From Abditibacteriaceae bacterium (lineage in GTDB: Bacteria > Armatimonadota > Abditibacteriia > Abditibacteriales > Abditibacteriaceae): 64,000 bases of DNA. The translations under genes were made by a program, and so were the position numbers. Below, piece by piece: positions 51,642 through 61,600 of this stretch. The notes under the pieces were generated by a model that saw only the letters and a list, made by a program, of their open reading frames with translations, was not told the origin of the DNA and made no database searches. The stretch covers positions 1 to 64,000 of the forward strand of contig JAFAZH010000039.1 in the NCBI GenBank assembly GCA_019239895.1. The letters are read 5' to 3'. The first letter of the stretch is position 1; every line of letters starts with the position of its first letter.

Positions 51642-52205
51642 TTACTTTGCACGTTCTAAATACTGCCCGGTGCGGGTGTCAACGCGAATGGTTTCGCCTT
51701 CATTGACAAAGAGTGGAACGGTTACGGTAGCGCCGGTTTCTAAAGTCGCAGGCTTGCTGCCACCCTGAGCCGTATCACCGCGCAAGCCGGGATCGGTTTG
51801 CGTCACCACAAACTCCATTGTGTGCGGCAAATCAATGTTAAGCAACTGGTTCTTCCAGGTGACAAGTTGCACGGGCGTGTTGTCTTTCAGGAAGTTGACC
51901 GCATCCCCAATTTGCTTGGCGGGTAACGTCATCTGCTCGTAATCACTCATATCCATAAAGACCAGGTCATCGCCATCGCGGTAGAGAAACTCAACGTTGC
52001 GCCGCTCGACGAGAGCGGAATCCATTTTGTCCCCGGCCCGCCACGTTTTTTCTACCGTATTGCCCGTCATTAAATTCTTGAGGCGCGAGCGCACAAAAGC
52101 GCCGCCCTTGCCTGGTTTAACGTGTTGAAACTCTACGATCTGATAAACGTTGCCTTCATATTGAATAGTCAGGCCCGTCTTAAAATCGGCGGTTGAAATC
52201 GCCAC
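51642..52205 (-). CDS. efp: Translation elongation factor P
   Basis: This 187-residue protein has the three-barrel EF-P fold. The loop tip carries Lys (K33 in VKPGKGGAFVRSRL), the residue that is modified in many bacteria to relieve ribosome stalling at polyproline stretches. The Pro-rich linkers of several proteins in this window would benefit from it. No epmA or earP gene is visible here. The C-terminal segment VNEGETIRVDTRTGQYLER is typical. Confidence 0.96.
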   Translation of the reverse strand: MAISTADFKTGLTIQYEGNVYQIVEFQHVKPGKGGAFVRSRLKNLMTGNTVEKTWRAGDKMDSALVERRNVEFLYRDGDDLVFMDMSDYEQMTLPAKQIGDAVNFLKDNTPVQLVTWKNQLLNIDLPHTMEFVVTQTDPGLRGDTAQGGSKPATLETGATVTVPLFVNEGETIRVDTRTGQYLERAK

Positions 52206-52283
52206 AGTAATTGCTCCTCAAATGCACTAAAATCTTATCTTGACATTAAAAATGATAGCGTAATGGTCGCTTTGCGTCAAAGC

Positions 52284-52412
52284 GTAGCCTGTTGAACAGG
52301 CTACATTTCGCCTGAGTTGGGACGCCCCGTTCAAGGCCAGTACGCACGTGCGTAAACATTGTGTAAGCATAAGGCATGGCACTGCATTTGCTTGCACGTT
52401 GGGGCGTCTTTT
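52284..52412 (+). ncRNA. Structured intergenic region, possible small RNA
   Basis: The 307-bp gap between divergent efp and the YtxH-BON gene holds the hairpin GTAGCCTGTTGAACAGGCTAC (52284-52304). It also holds a longer structure: GACGCCCC (52321-52328) pairs with GGGGCGTC (52401-52408), directly followed by TTTT, with an inner ACGCACGTGCGT. A terminator with no gene in front of it could be the end of a small RNA, or this may be another palindromic element. Confidence 0.35.
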
Positions 52413-52512
52413 AAAGGGATTATGGGCACGAACCAGTATTTGACAGTGAGGAATATGTTAAGTCATGGTATCCGTGAGGCAGAGAAAATTTAGCAGCACA
52501 TAAGGGGATAAT

Positions 52513-53661
52513 ATGCTTGGAATATTTCGCCGCAAGCCGCCGTCCCGCATGGAGTTAGTGAAAAGAGGCGTTACCGAACGGGCTGAATATGCGCGGGACA
52601 CCCTCGGCGATGCCTGGAGCCATGTGCCTGTTGACAGGCTCGACGATGTTAAACACAGCATTGCCGATACCGCCGCCCAAGCCTGGGATGCAGTGACTCA
52701 CACCGCCGAGAATGTGGCCCAGCGAGCGGCGGACTCCGATGTCTTGAAAACAGCGGCTGACCGGGCGAACGCTGCCAGAGAAGCTGCTGTTGCCGCCAGA
52801 GAAGCCGCTGTTGCTGCCAGAGAAACCGCCGCTAAAGTGGCTGCTGCCAAAGCTGCCGCCGCCAGAGACACCGCGCAGAGCTTCAGCAAAGATGCCGCGG
52901 CTGAAGCGGCCAAAAAAGCCTCTCTCCTCCGCGATACAGCAGCCGATGTCACAGGTAAGGCAAAAGATAGAGCCTTTAGCTTAAAAGACCAACTCACCAA
53001 TAGAGCCAGGGAGCAGGCACAAGACCAGGCCGAAAATATAGCTAACACGACTGCTGACATTAAAAGTGCGGCTAAAGCCAAGGTTAAAAAAGCCAAGTCT
53101 CGCATCCCAGACCGCGACGAGCTGGTCGAAAGTGCCGTAGACAGAATTCCAGGGGGCGAAATTGAGACCCACGAGGGCCTGTCAAAATGGCTCTGGATTG
53201 GGCTTGGCGTACTCATTGGCATTGCTATTGGTATTTTGATTGCGCCCAAGGCAGGCCGACGTACCCGTGCTGTGGTCAAGGAAAAACTCAACCAGGCTGG
53301 ACAAGAAGCCGCCAACTTAGGCACCACTGCTGCCAGCAAAACCGCCGACTTGGGCAGCCGTGCGGCTGGCGTGGTTCATACCGCGAAGAATGCGGCCAGC
53401 GGCGAAGAAGATGACGCGGACGATAACACCATCGCTGACCGCGTGCGCACGGCTTTGGGCGAAAACGAGGCCACCCGTAATTTAGAACGTATCAATGTGG
53501 ACTGCGTTGATGGCGTCGTCACTCTGCGTGGGCCGATGCTGGAAGAAGCGGTGCAAAAAGCCGTTGAGGGCGTGGTTCAAGGCGTCAAAGGTGTCCGCAC
53601 CGTGCGCAGCGAATTTCTCACCGACAACGCCCCCGAAGACTCTGCGACTTTTGTGGGATAA
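52513..53661 (+). CDS. LEA-like/YtxH and BON domain envelope protein
   Basis: This 382-residue protein begins with a helical region of about 200 residues made of repeats such as AAREAAVAAREAAVAARETA, resembling LEA group 3 or apolipoprotein-like amphipathic helices. A YtxH-like transmembrane helix follows (LWIGLGVLIGIAIGILIAPK), and a BON domain ends it (about 310-378: IADRVRTALGENEATRNLER, then CVDGVVTLRGPM). The design suggests a stress protein that coats the membrane. GGGG-type ribosome site before the ATG. Confidence 0.82.
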   Translation: MLGIFRRKPPSRMELVKRGVTERAEYARDTLGDAWSHVPVDRLDDVKHSIADTAAQAWDAVTHTAENVAQRAADSDVLKTAADRANAAREAAVAAREAAVAARETAAKVAAAKAAAARDTAQSFSKDAAAEAAKKASLLRDTAADVTGKAKDRAFSLKDQLTNRAREQAQDQAENIANTTADIKSAAKAKVKKAKSRIPDRDELVESAVDRIPGGEIETHEGLSKWLWIGLGVLIGIAIGILIAPKAGRRTRAVVKEKLNQAGQEAANLGTTAASKTADLGSRAAGVVHTAKNAASGEEDDADDNTIADRVRTALGENEATRNLERINVDCVDGVVTLRGPMLEEAVQKAVEGVVQGVKGVRTVRSEFLTDNAPEDSATFVG

Positions 53662-53672
53662 GAAGAGAATTT

Positions 53673-53834
53673 TAGCCACGGAAACACACAGAAGAACACA
53701 GAAATTAGGGTGTGGGTTTCAGGGTGTAGGGTTTAGTGGGACAATGTAGCCAATATTTACTGTTGTCACCTTGTCATCCCCTCACCTTGTCACCTCTCCC
53801 CTTTCCGTGTTCTTCTGTGTGTTTCCGTGGCTAA
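53673..53834. repeat. Nested palindrome (CCACGGAAACACACAG family)
   Basis: Outer arms 53673-53706 and 53804-53834 (CCACGGAAACACACAGAAG and its complement) enclose a G/T-rich half-arm (53707-53740) and a C/T-rich stretch. It is placed between two convergent genes, 11 bp from the yfbR-unrelated BON gene stop and 4 bp from the pyrF stop. Similar arms are common between genes of environmental bacteria. Confidence 0.8.
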
Positions 53835-53838
53835 TTTA

Positions 53839-54543
53839 TCAAACCAATTCCTGAGCAATTGCGCGTGCGGCTTGGGCCGGGTCGGGGGCGGCGGTGATGG
53901 GGCGTCCGATGACCAGCCAGTTGGCACCGGTAGCTAAGGCTTCCTGGGGTGTCATCACGCGCTTCTGATCGCCCAGGGCAGCACCAGCAGGGCGCACGCC
54001 CGGAGTTACCATCAGAAAGTCTGGGCCACACTCCGCCCGAATACTCGCCACTTCTTGAGGCGAACAGACCACGCCATCTAAACCCGCCTGTTGTGCCATC
54101 TGCGCTAAACGGCGTGCTGCCACCGCTGGTTCCTCCGCCAGACCAATCTCTTGTAATTGGGCCGCATCGTGCGAAGTCAAAATAGTGACACCGATTATTT
54201 TCGTGGCGGCATTGACCTCGCGGGCAGCCATTGCGCCTGCACGCATCATTTCAACTCCACCCAGGCAATGCACATTAAAGATCATCACACCTAAACGCGC
54301 CACCGAGCGGGCCGCCCCCGCTACCGTATTGGGAATATCGTGAAACTTTAAATCGAGAAAGACTTTCTCCGCGCCGATTTCCTCCACAATCTGTGGCCCA
54401 GCCGCACAGAAGAGTTCCAGGCCAATCTTAAAGCCGCCCACATGAGGATGTAGTTGCTGCGCCAGTTGCACCGCGGCAGTGGCGGCAGGCACATCAAGTG
54501 CGACAAAAATGGGGTTCTTGTTAAGCTTAGGAAGAGTTGTCAT
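53839..54543 (-). CDS. pyrF: Orotidine 5-phosphate decarboxylase
   Basis: This 234-residue TIM-barrel enzyme makes UMP in pyrimidine synthesis. The catalytic Lys-Asp set is in VFLDLKFHDIPNTVAGA; FKIGLELF, MVTPGVRP and WLVIGRPIT are also typical. Length matches group I enzymes. It is the only pyrimidine gene in the window. Confidence 0.96.
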   Translation of the reverse strand: MTTLPKLNKNPIFVALDVPAATAAVQLAQQLHPHVGGFKIGLELFCAAGPQIVEEIGAEKVFLDLKFHDIPNTVAGAARSVARLGVMIFNVHCLGGVEMMRAGAMAAREVNAATKIIGVTILTSHDAAQLQEIGLAEEPAVAARRLAQMAQQAGLDGVVCSPQEVASIRAECGPDFLMVTPGVRPAGAALGDQKRVMTPQEALATGANWLVIGRPITAAPDPAQAARAIAQELV

Positions 54544-54653
54544 CGTTCCTATTTTAGCAAATGACAGTGCTGCGACAGCATTGCCAGGAGGATGTTAATA
54601 TGTCAGTGGCAAGTCTGTTACAGTACACCTAATTTTATGCAGAGGAATAATAG

Positions 54654-57600
54654 ATGTTAGGCACTAAATGGCTCCCCATGATTTTGCTGCTCTTGTTCAC
54701 AGGTGGCAAGGTCATGATAACGCCCGCTCGCGCCGCCACTTTTACGGTTACGACGACGGCAGACGACAATGATCCCGGTAATGCGGATGGCACAACATCG
54801 TTGCGTGAGGCCATTCTTCAGGCCAATGCCGATCCTAACCCGGCGGTAGATACCATCAACTTTGCTATTCCCGGCAGTGGCCGCCAAACGATTAATCTGA
54901 CTGCTGAACTCCCAGAGATTACGCACTCCGTCTTTATCAATGGCTATAGCCAGGCCGGTGCCAGCCAGAACACGCTGGCGACGGGCGATAACGCAGTGCT
55001 GATGGTGGAGCTAAATGGTAGCAATGTCGGGACTAATACCGTCTCTGATCCGGGAGGGTTGGTCGTCAATGCTCCCAATTGCACCATCAAGGGACTAGTT
55101 ATCAACCGTTTCCCTGATAGCGGCATTGTGCTGAGAACGAGCGGCAACCTCATCGCGGGTAACTTTATCGGCACCGACGGGACAGGCACAGTGGTGGATA
55201 CGGATAACGATATCACCAATGGCAATAGCTTTGGTAACGCCTGGGGTGTGGAGATACTGGCGGCTAATAACGTCGTTGGCGGCACGACCCCGGCAGTGCG
55301 CAATATTATCTCCGGTAATAACTATGGCGGCCTCACGATTTATGCGGATGTGGCAGGCGGTGTGGTGACTGGTAACCTCGTGCAGGGCAACTATATTGGC
55401 ACTGATGTGACGGGCACCCTCGACCGCGGCAATGCAGGTGAGGGCGTTAATATTGATGGCGATGGCGCTAATGTTTCTGGAAATGTAATTGGTGGCACCA
55501 CTGTAGCGGCCAGGAACGTTATTGCGGGCAATCAATATAATGGCGTCCGCATTATTTTTGATGGCGCGACTAATAACAGCGTGCAGGGCAACATCATTGG
55601 CGCGGATGTGAGTGGCACGAATGCATTGGGAAACTCCTCTGATGGTGTCTTCATTTCGAGCGCCGGGAATAACCTGGTGGGTGGCACCGTTAGTGGGGCC
55701 GGTAATATTATTGCTTTTAACGGCGTGGATGGGGTTTCCGTCGTTGCTCCACAGAATAATGATGGCACTCTCGTTTCCCTCCCCGGCAACACGATTAGCA
55801 GCAATAGCATCTTTGCTAACGGCTCTGGCACTCTTTCACTGGGCATTGACCTTGATGACGATGGCGTCACGCCTAATGATGTGGGTGATGCCGATATTGG
55901 AGCCAATGACCATCAGAATTTCCCCGTCCTAACTTCCGCGACGACTAACGGATTCATAACGGGCACGCTCAACAGCACGCCGAATAATACTTTTCGCATT
56001 GAGTTCTTCGCCAACACTGCGGCGGATGCAGCGGGCTACGGTGAAGGCGAAGTCTTTCTGGGCGCGCAAAATGTCGCAACGGATGGTGCTGGGAATGCAA
56101 GTTTTAGCACTACTGTCACGCTACCAACGGGCAAGCCCTATATCTCTGCCACTGCCACGAAACTCGCCACAGGTGACACGTCCGAATTCTCGGCCTGTGT
56201 GCAACTAGTTGCGCCCACTAACAAGCCGCCCGTCAACAGCGTGCCCGGTGCGCAGAGTGTGAGTCAAGACACCGCCCTCGTTTTCAGCAATAGCAGCAAT
56301 AATTTGATTTCCATCAGTGACCCCGACGCTGGACAAAACGCCGTGCGGGTAACCCTCAGCGCGACCAATGGCACCCTCACTTTGAGTGGCACGACAGGCT
56401 TAACCATCATCAGCGGCAGCAACGGTAGCTCAACCCTGACTTTTACGGGAACGATTTCCAACATTAACACAGCTTTGAATGGGCTATCTTTCGTCCCGGC
56501 TGCTGGGTTTAAGGGCGCAGCATCTTTAAGCATCACAACCAACGATTTAGGCAATAGTGGCACGGGTGGCCCGCAGGTAGCTACTGCTACGGTGCCAATC
56601 ACCGTTAATGCGCTTACCCGCACCTTCTCTGTCAGTAATGTAACAGTGCCCGAAGGCGATAGCGGCACCACCAATGCACTCTTTACCATCACCCTGTCCG
56701 CCGCCAGCACGCAACCACTGACGGTGCAGTTTGCCACCTCCGATGGCACCGCTAAGGCGGGTAGCGATTATCAGAGCACGAATGTAACCGTCGGCTTTAG
56801 CCCCGGCACCACTACGCGCACTATAGCGGTGCCGATCATTGGTGATACCCTCAACGAAGGCAACGAAACTTTTACAGTTCTGCTCTCCAACCCAAGCGGC
56901 GGTGCCGTTATTAGCAATGGGTCAGGCACGGGACTGATTGTGGATGATGATCCATTACCTACGCTTTCAATTAATGATGTGCAGGTTGCGGAAGGGAATA
57001 GTGGCATCACGAACGCTACCTTTACAGTGAGCTTATCGGTAGCCAGTGGTCGCACCGTGACCGTGAATTACGCCACGGCGGACGGCACGGCCTTGAGTGG
57101 CAGCGACTACACCGCAACTGCGGGCACGCTCACCATAGCCGCAGGACAGAAAAGTGCCACTATCACCGTGCCAATTTTGGGTGATACGGCTGTTGAAGCA
57201 GATGAAACCTTTACTGTGAATCTAACCAATGTCAGCAATGCCACCATCGCTCGCAATGCGGGCGTAGGCACCATCCTCAATGATGATACGACGGGGCCAC
57301 CTCCTACGCCCATTCCGACACCCGTGCCCACGCCGGTTCCGACTCCGACGCCCACGCCCATGCTGGCAGTCACTTTAACAACTCCTGCCAATGGCGCATT
57401 TATCAACGGCTTAACAACGGTAGTGGGCACCGTTGGGGGCGGGACTAATTTAAGTGTGAATGTCAGCGTGAAACGCTTGAGTGATGCCCGCTACTGGTCG
57501 GGGCATAGTTGGAGTCAAGTTGTATTGAGCGTGCCTGCTGTGGTCACTAATGGGAGTTGGGTCTTGCCCGTTACTCTCTTGCCACGTGGCGCATTTCTGC

Positions 57601-58334
57601 GTGACGATAGATACACGCTAACTGTTACGGCTACGGATAATGTCGGACATAGTGCCCAGGTTAGCAGCACCTTCTGGTTAGATCGCCTGGCACCCACACT
57701 TTCTATCTTAACACCCGTTAATAATGCCACCCTGTCTACTCTGCCATATATCGCGGGTCGTGCCCTGGATGTTCTTAAAGGGAGTGGGGTCAACCGGGTA
57801 ATATTGCAGTTGTTGCGCGTCAAAGATGGACATTACTGGACAGGCACCACCTGGAGCAGCAAGTCCACGGCCTTAACCACTGTTTTAAGCGGTGCTGTCT
57901 GGTCGCAGCGCACTAGCTTGCCCACTGGGGCGAATCTGGCAGCGGGGTCATATCGTTTAATCGTGGTGGCTTACGACCGGGCCAATAATCGTGCCAGTGC
58001 TACGACTTCCTTTACTATAAAGGGTTCTCTCACTTCGCCAGTCGTCTTATCCTCGGCCAATGCGCAGGTCGTAACGGGCTTGGTGCAGTTGCAATTTACC
58101 GGGGCACTGGATGTTGAACTGGCGGGTGATGCCACGCATTACCTGGTTAAAGTCAACGGTGTGGCGGCTGCCATCCAAAGCGCAGGTTACAATGCGGATG
58201 CCCATCAGGTGACACTCGATTTAGCCGCAGGTACGGTACACACGGGAGATCAAGTAACCGTGCAGTGGACGAATTTAAAGGATGTTCAAGGTCGGCCCGT
58301 CGAAAGTCAGAGCGCAACCGTGACAGTGGGTTAA
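54654..58334 (+). CDS. Giant secreted CSLREA/beta-helix/Calx-beta protein 1
   Basis: This 1226-residue secreted protein has a signal peptide (MILLLLFTGGKVMITPARA), a CSLREA-type start (FTVTTTADDNDPGNADGTTS then LREAILQANA), and a right-handed beta-helix (about 100-420) with NxIxGN repeats. It continues with a cadherin-like region, two Calx-beta domains (about 660-870, each with TVNYATADGTALSGSDYTA-type cores), a Pro-Thr linker (VPTPVPTPTPTP), Ig-like domains and a C-terminal domain of about 95 residues shared with the next gene. Calx-beta domains bind calcium. It lacks LPXTG, so anchoring must differ. Adhesion or matrix function is inferred. Confidence 0.9.
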   Translation: MLGTKWLPMILLLLFTGGKVMITPARAATFTVTTTADDNDPGNADGTTSLREAILQANADPNPAVDTINFAIPGSGRQTINLTAELPEITHSVFINGYSQAGASQNTLATGDNAVLMVELNGSNVGTNTVSDPGGLVVNAPNCTIKGLVINRFPDSGIVLRTSGNLIAGNFIGTDGTGTVVDTDNDITNGNSFGNAWGVEILAANNVVGGTTPAVRNIISGNNYGGLTIYADVAGGVVTGNLVQGNYIGTDVTGTLDRGNAGEGVNIDGDGANVSGNVIGGTTVAARNVIAGNQYNGVRIIFDGATNNSVQGNIIGADVSGTNALGNSSDGVFISSAGNNLVGGTVSGAGNIIAFNGVDGVSVVAPQNNDGTLVSLPGNTISSNSIFANGSGTLSLGIDLDDDGVTPNDVGDADIGANDHQNFPVLTSATTNGFITGTLNSTPNNTFRIEFFANTAADAAGYGEGEVFLGAQNVATDGAGNASFSTTVTLPTGKPYISATATKLATGDTSEFSACVQLVAPTNKPPVNSVPGAQSVSQDTALVFSNSSNNLISISDPDAGQNAVRVTLSATNGTLTLSGTTGLTIISGSNGSSTLTFTGTISNINTALNGLSFVPAAGFKGAASLSITTNDLGNSGTGGPQVATATVPITVNALTRTFSVSNVTVPEGDSGTTNALFTITLSAASTQPLTVQFATSDGTAKAGSDYQSTNVTVGFSPGTTTRTIAVPIIGDTLNEGNETFTVLLSNPSGGAVISNGSGTGLIVDDDPLPTLSINDVQVAEGNSGITNATFTVSLSVASGRTVTVNYATADGTALSGSDYTATAGTLTIAAGQKSATITVPILGDTAVEADETFTVNLTNVSNATIARNAGVGTILNDDTTGPPPTPIPTPVPTPVPTPTPTPMLAVTLTTPANGAFINGLTTVVGTVGGGTNLSVNVSVKRLSDARYWSGHSWSQVVLSVPAVVTNGSWVLPVTLLPRGAFLRDDRYTLTVTATDNVGHSAQVSSTFWLDRLAPTLSILTPVNNATLSTLPYIAGRALDVLKGSGVNRVILQLLRVKDGHYWTGTTWSSKSTALTTVLSGAVWSQRTSLPTGANLAAGSYRLIVVAYDRANNRASATTSFTIKGSLTSPVVLSSANAQVVTGLVQLQFTGALDVELAGDATHYLVKVNGVAAAIQSAGYNADAHQVTLDLAAGTVHTGDQVTVQWTNLKDVQGRPVESQSATVTVG

Positions 58335-58680
58335 AAGCGGCAAGTTTGATTTTGGAATAGACTTTGCACTAAGGGTTAGGCCCTGACAAGTTTTTAACGG
58401 CAAGGGCTATCCTGCAAGCTCAGCGTCAGGCCGTAAGATTAGCGGGTGGGAACTTTTTCTGTGGCCTCAAGTTCCAATAAAGCAGTGAGTGAAAAAGCAG
58501 CAAGCCTGGCTTGGTGTCTGGTACTGGCAACCTTTGTGTAGCGCAATCATTGAGTAACCCTGCATTGCAGCCTTGCCACATCCTGTAGCGAGCCGTTTTA
58601 ATTCCAAAGTTCTCACCTTAGTCTGTTATAATCACACCAATTCACGTTCACGAACAAGTTTTTCTTGAAAAGGAAGGTCT
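58335..58680 (+). promoter_or_regulatory. Gap and promoter before giant protein 2
   Basis: The 346-bp gap has no gene and no strong palindrome. An extended -10 promoter, TGT followed by TATAAT (58624-58632), lies about 48 bp before the ATG, without a good -35 box. AAGGAAGG precedes the start codon. The second giant gene therefore probably has its own promoter. Confidence 0.55.
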
Positions 58681-61600
58681 ATGTCAAAGTTTAAAGCGAT
58701 TTTTGTCCTGCTCCTGGCTGCGATGCTGTTCACCGGGGTTTGCGCTACCGCTCCACCGGCGCACGCTATCGGTTATACCGTTGATGATCCAGGCGATGCT
58801 CCCGATGCTGATCATGCCAATGGTTCGTGCGACGTGGGGAACGGTCATTGCTCCTTGCGTGCGGCCCTTGAGCAAATCGCCGCCAGCGGGGACGCCACCA
58901 ACAGTATCTCCTTCAATCTCGCGGGGTCAGGCGTGCATACCATTGCCATAGGCGGCCCCTTGCCCGTCGTGTCGCGTACGACAAGCATTGATGGCACTAC
59001 CCAGCCGGGCTATGCGGGCACCCCATTGATTGAACTCAACGGCGCAGGTGCCGGGGCGAACAGTCACGGGCTGATCTTTATTGCCGGTGGCAACGTCATT
59101 AAAGGGTTGGCCATCAATCGCTTTGGCCAGTCGGGGATTCAGTTATCTACTGTGGGCAATAACACGGTTCAATCGTGTATGCTGGGCACCAACCCGGCAG
59201 GTGCCACGGCGTTGGGCAATGGCATTGGCCTTTTTATTTTTAACTCCAACAACAACACCATTGGTGGTCCGGGTGCCGCGCGCAATATTATTTCGGGCAA
59301 CACTAGCAATGGTATCTTCCTCTTGAACGATGGCTCGGTGCCTAATAGCACCTCGGCCAGCAACACCATCACCAATAACTATGTGGGGGTGAATGCGGCA
59401 GGCACGGCGGCGCTGGCTAATGGGGCGAATGGTATTCAACTTCAGAGCGCCAGTAGCAATACCATCAGCCAATGCGTCATTTCTGGCAACACTGGCGATG
59501 GCATTATTTTGCTCAGTGGCAGTAATAGTACCACCATTAACAACAATACGATTGGCCTGGATGCCAGTGGAGCCAACGCTCTGGGCAATGGTCAGAACGG
59601 CGTGGAAATCAGCGGCTCTTCCCAAACCCTGGTGGGTGGCGCAACGGCGGCCCGGAACATTATCTCGGCTAATGGTAACAATGGCATTTCGGTGCTGACT
59701 CCAGCCAATAGCCCGGCTGCCGCATCGAATGTTATTGGTGGCAACATCATTGGCACCAACGCGGCAGGTACCGCCGCACGGGGCAATGGTAACATCGGCG
59801 TCTTTATTCTTAATTCGGCTTCCAACCGCATTGGCGATGTCTTGGACAACACTGTGACGCCTGCCACTAATGCTAACATCATCTCGGCGAATTTAAAGCA
59901 GGGCATTTTTATTCTTGGTGCCACGTCTTCCAATAACATTGTGGGTAGTAATACCGTGGGCACTGCGGGCGCGGCAGGTCTGGGCAATGGCAGCGATGGC
60001 GTCCATATTGAAAATGCGCCCAACACTACCGTGCGCTCGGCGCTTATCTCTGGTAACGCGGCCAATGGCATTCTTATTTTGGGCAGCAGTGCCAGTGGAG
60101 CATTGATCGAGAATAACACTATCGGCACCAATGCGGCGGGCACCGCGGCGCTGGGCAATGGCAATGATGGTATTCAAGTCAATGGTGCGCCCACGGCTCA
60201 AATCGGCGGCACCAACTTTTCAGGTGCGTCCCCAGCCAGTTTAGGCAACACGATTGGCGGCAATGCCAAGAATGGTATCTTTATCTTCGGCGCGGGCGCT
60301 AATGGCACGCGCATCGAGCGCAACACGATTGGCACCAACACGGCAGGCACGGCAACGGTTGGCAACAGCAACAATGGCATCTTGATTGTGCAATCGTCCA
60401 ACAATAGCATTGGCGGCACGGCTTCTACCGTCAACAACACGCTCGTTTCACCAGCTAATATCGTTGCCAACAATGCCCAGGAAGGCGTTTTCGTGGTGGA
60501 TGGCGTTAGCAACTCCATTTTAGGCAACTCCATCTTCGCCAATGGCGGGCTGGGCATTAACTTAGGCGGTGGCCCGCCCCTGCCTAACGATGCGGGCGAT
60601 GTTGATACAGGCCCCAATAACCTGCAAAACTACCCGGTCTTTGATTCGGCTATTACCACCGTTGCTAACAACACCACAACGGTGAAAGGGACGCTGAATA
60701 GCACCCCCAATACCCCTTTCCGCATCGAGTTCTACAGCAACACGGCAGCGGATGCTTCTGGCTTTGGCGAAGGGCAGAGCTTATTAGGTTCGCAAACGGT
60801 AGCCACCGATGGCAGCGGTAACGCGACGATCACGGCGACTTTTGCGACTTCGGTTCTGCCACCTGGACGTTTCCTGTCGGCGACTGCTACCGACCCGAAC
60901 AACAACACTTCGGAGTTCTCTGCCGACATCAAGGCGATTGTGGATACCACTGCGCCCGCTGTGGCAGTCACCGACCCGGCCAACAACTCACAGATTACAA
61001 CCTTAACTCAAATTGGCGGCACCGCTAATGATAATGCGGGCGGCAGTGGTTTGGCTCCTAATGCCGTCACGGTTTCGATTCAGCGCACGGTGGACAACCA
61101 TTTCTGGACAGGTGCCGATTGGAGCAGCACGACACGGGTGCTCTTGCCGGTGTCCTTCGATCCGCCTAGTGGTAACTGGCAGAAGACAACGGGCCTGCCC
61201 ACACCCACTGTCCAGGATGGCTCTTACATTATTCAAGCCCATGCCATAGACCGGGCGGGTAATGCGGCGGATAGCACACCCGTGACCGCCACACCACTGC
61301 CACCAGCTCCTGCGGTGACGGGCTTTAGCCCCACTAGCGGGCCGATTGGCACCACCGTGATTATCACGGGCAATAACTTAGGCAGCACCACTGGCGTTTC
61401 CTTCAATGGCACTCTCGCTTCCTTTACGGTGGACTCGCCATCACAAATAACTACAACTGTGCCGTTAAATGCCACAACCGGGCCGATTTCGGTGATTACA
61501 CGAGGCGGCACGGTGGCGACCACTACCTTCACGGTAACACCATCGCCCAGCCCGACACCGGGGCCAACGGCGACGCCGGTGCCAGGAGCCACGCCCACCC

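Noticed and set aside
52698-53339. 213-codon antisense ORF in the LEA-like region
   Set aside because: The Ala-rich repeat leaves the other strand free of stops; no start context or family supports it.
55500-60620. Repeated units in the giant proteins considered as DNA satellite or CRISPR-like array
   Set aside because: The repeats are in frame, degenerate at third positions and encode beta-helix rungs; there are no equal spacers.
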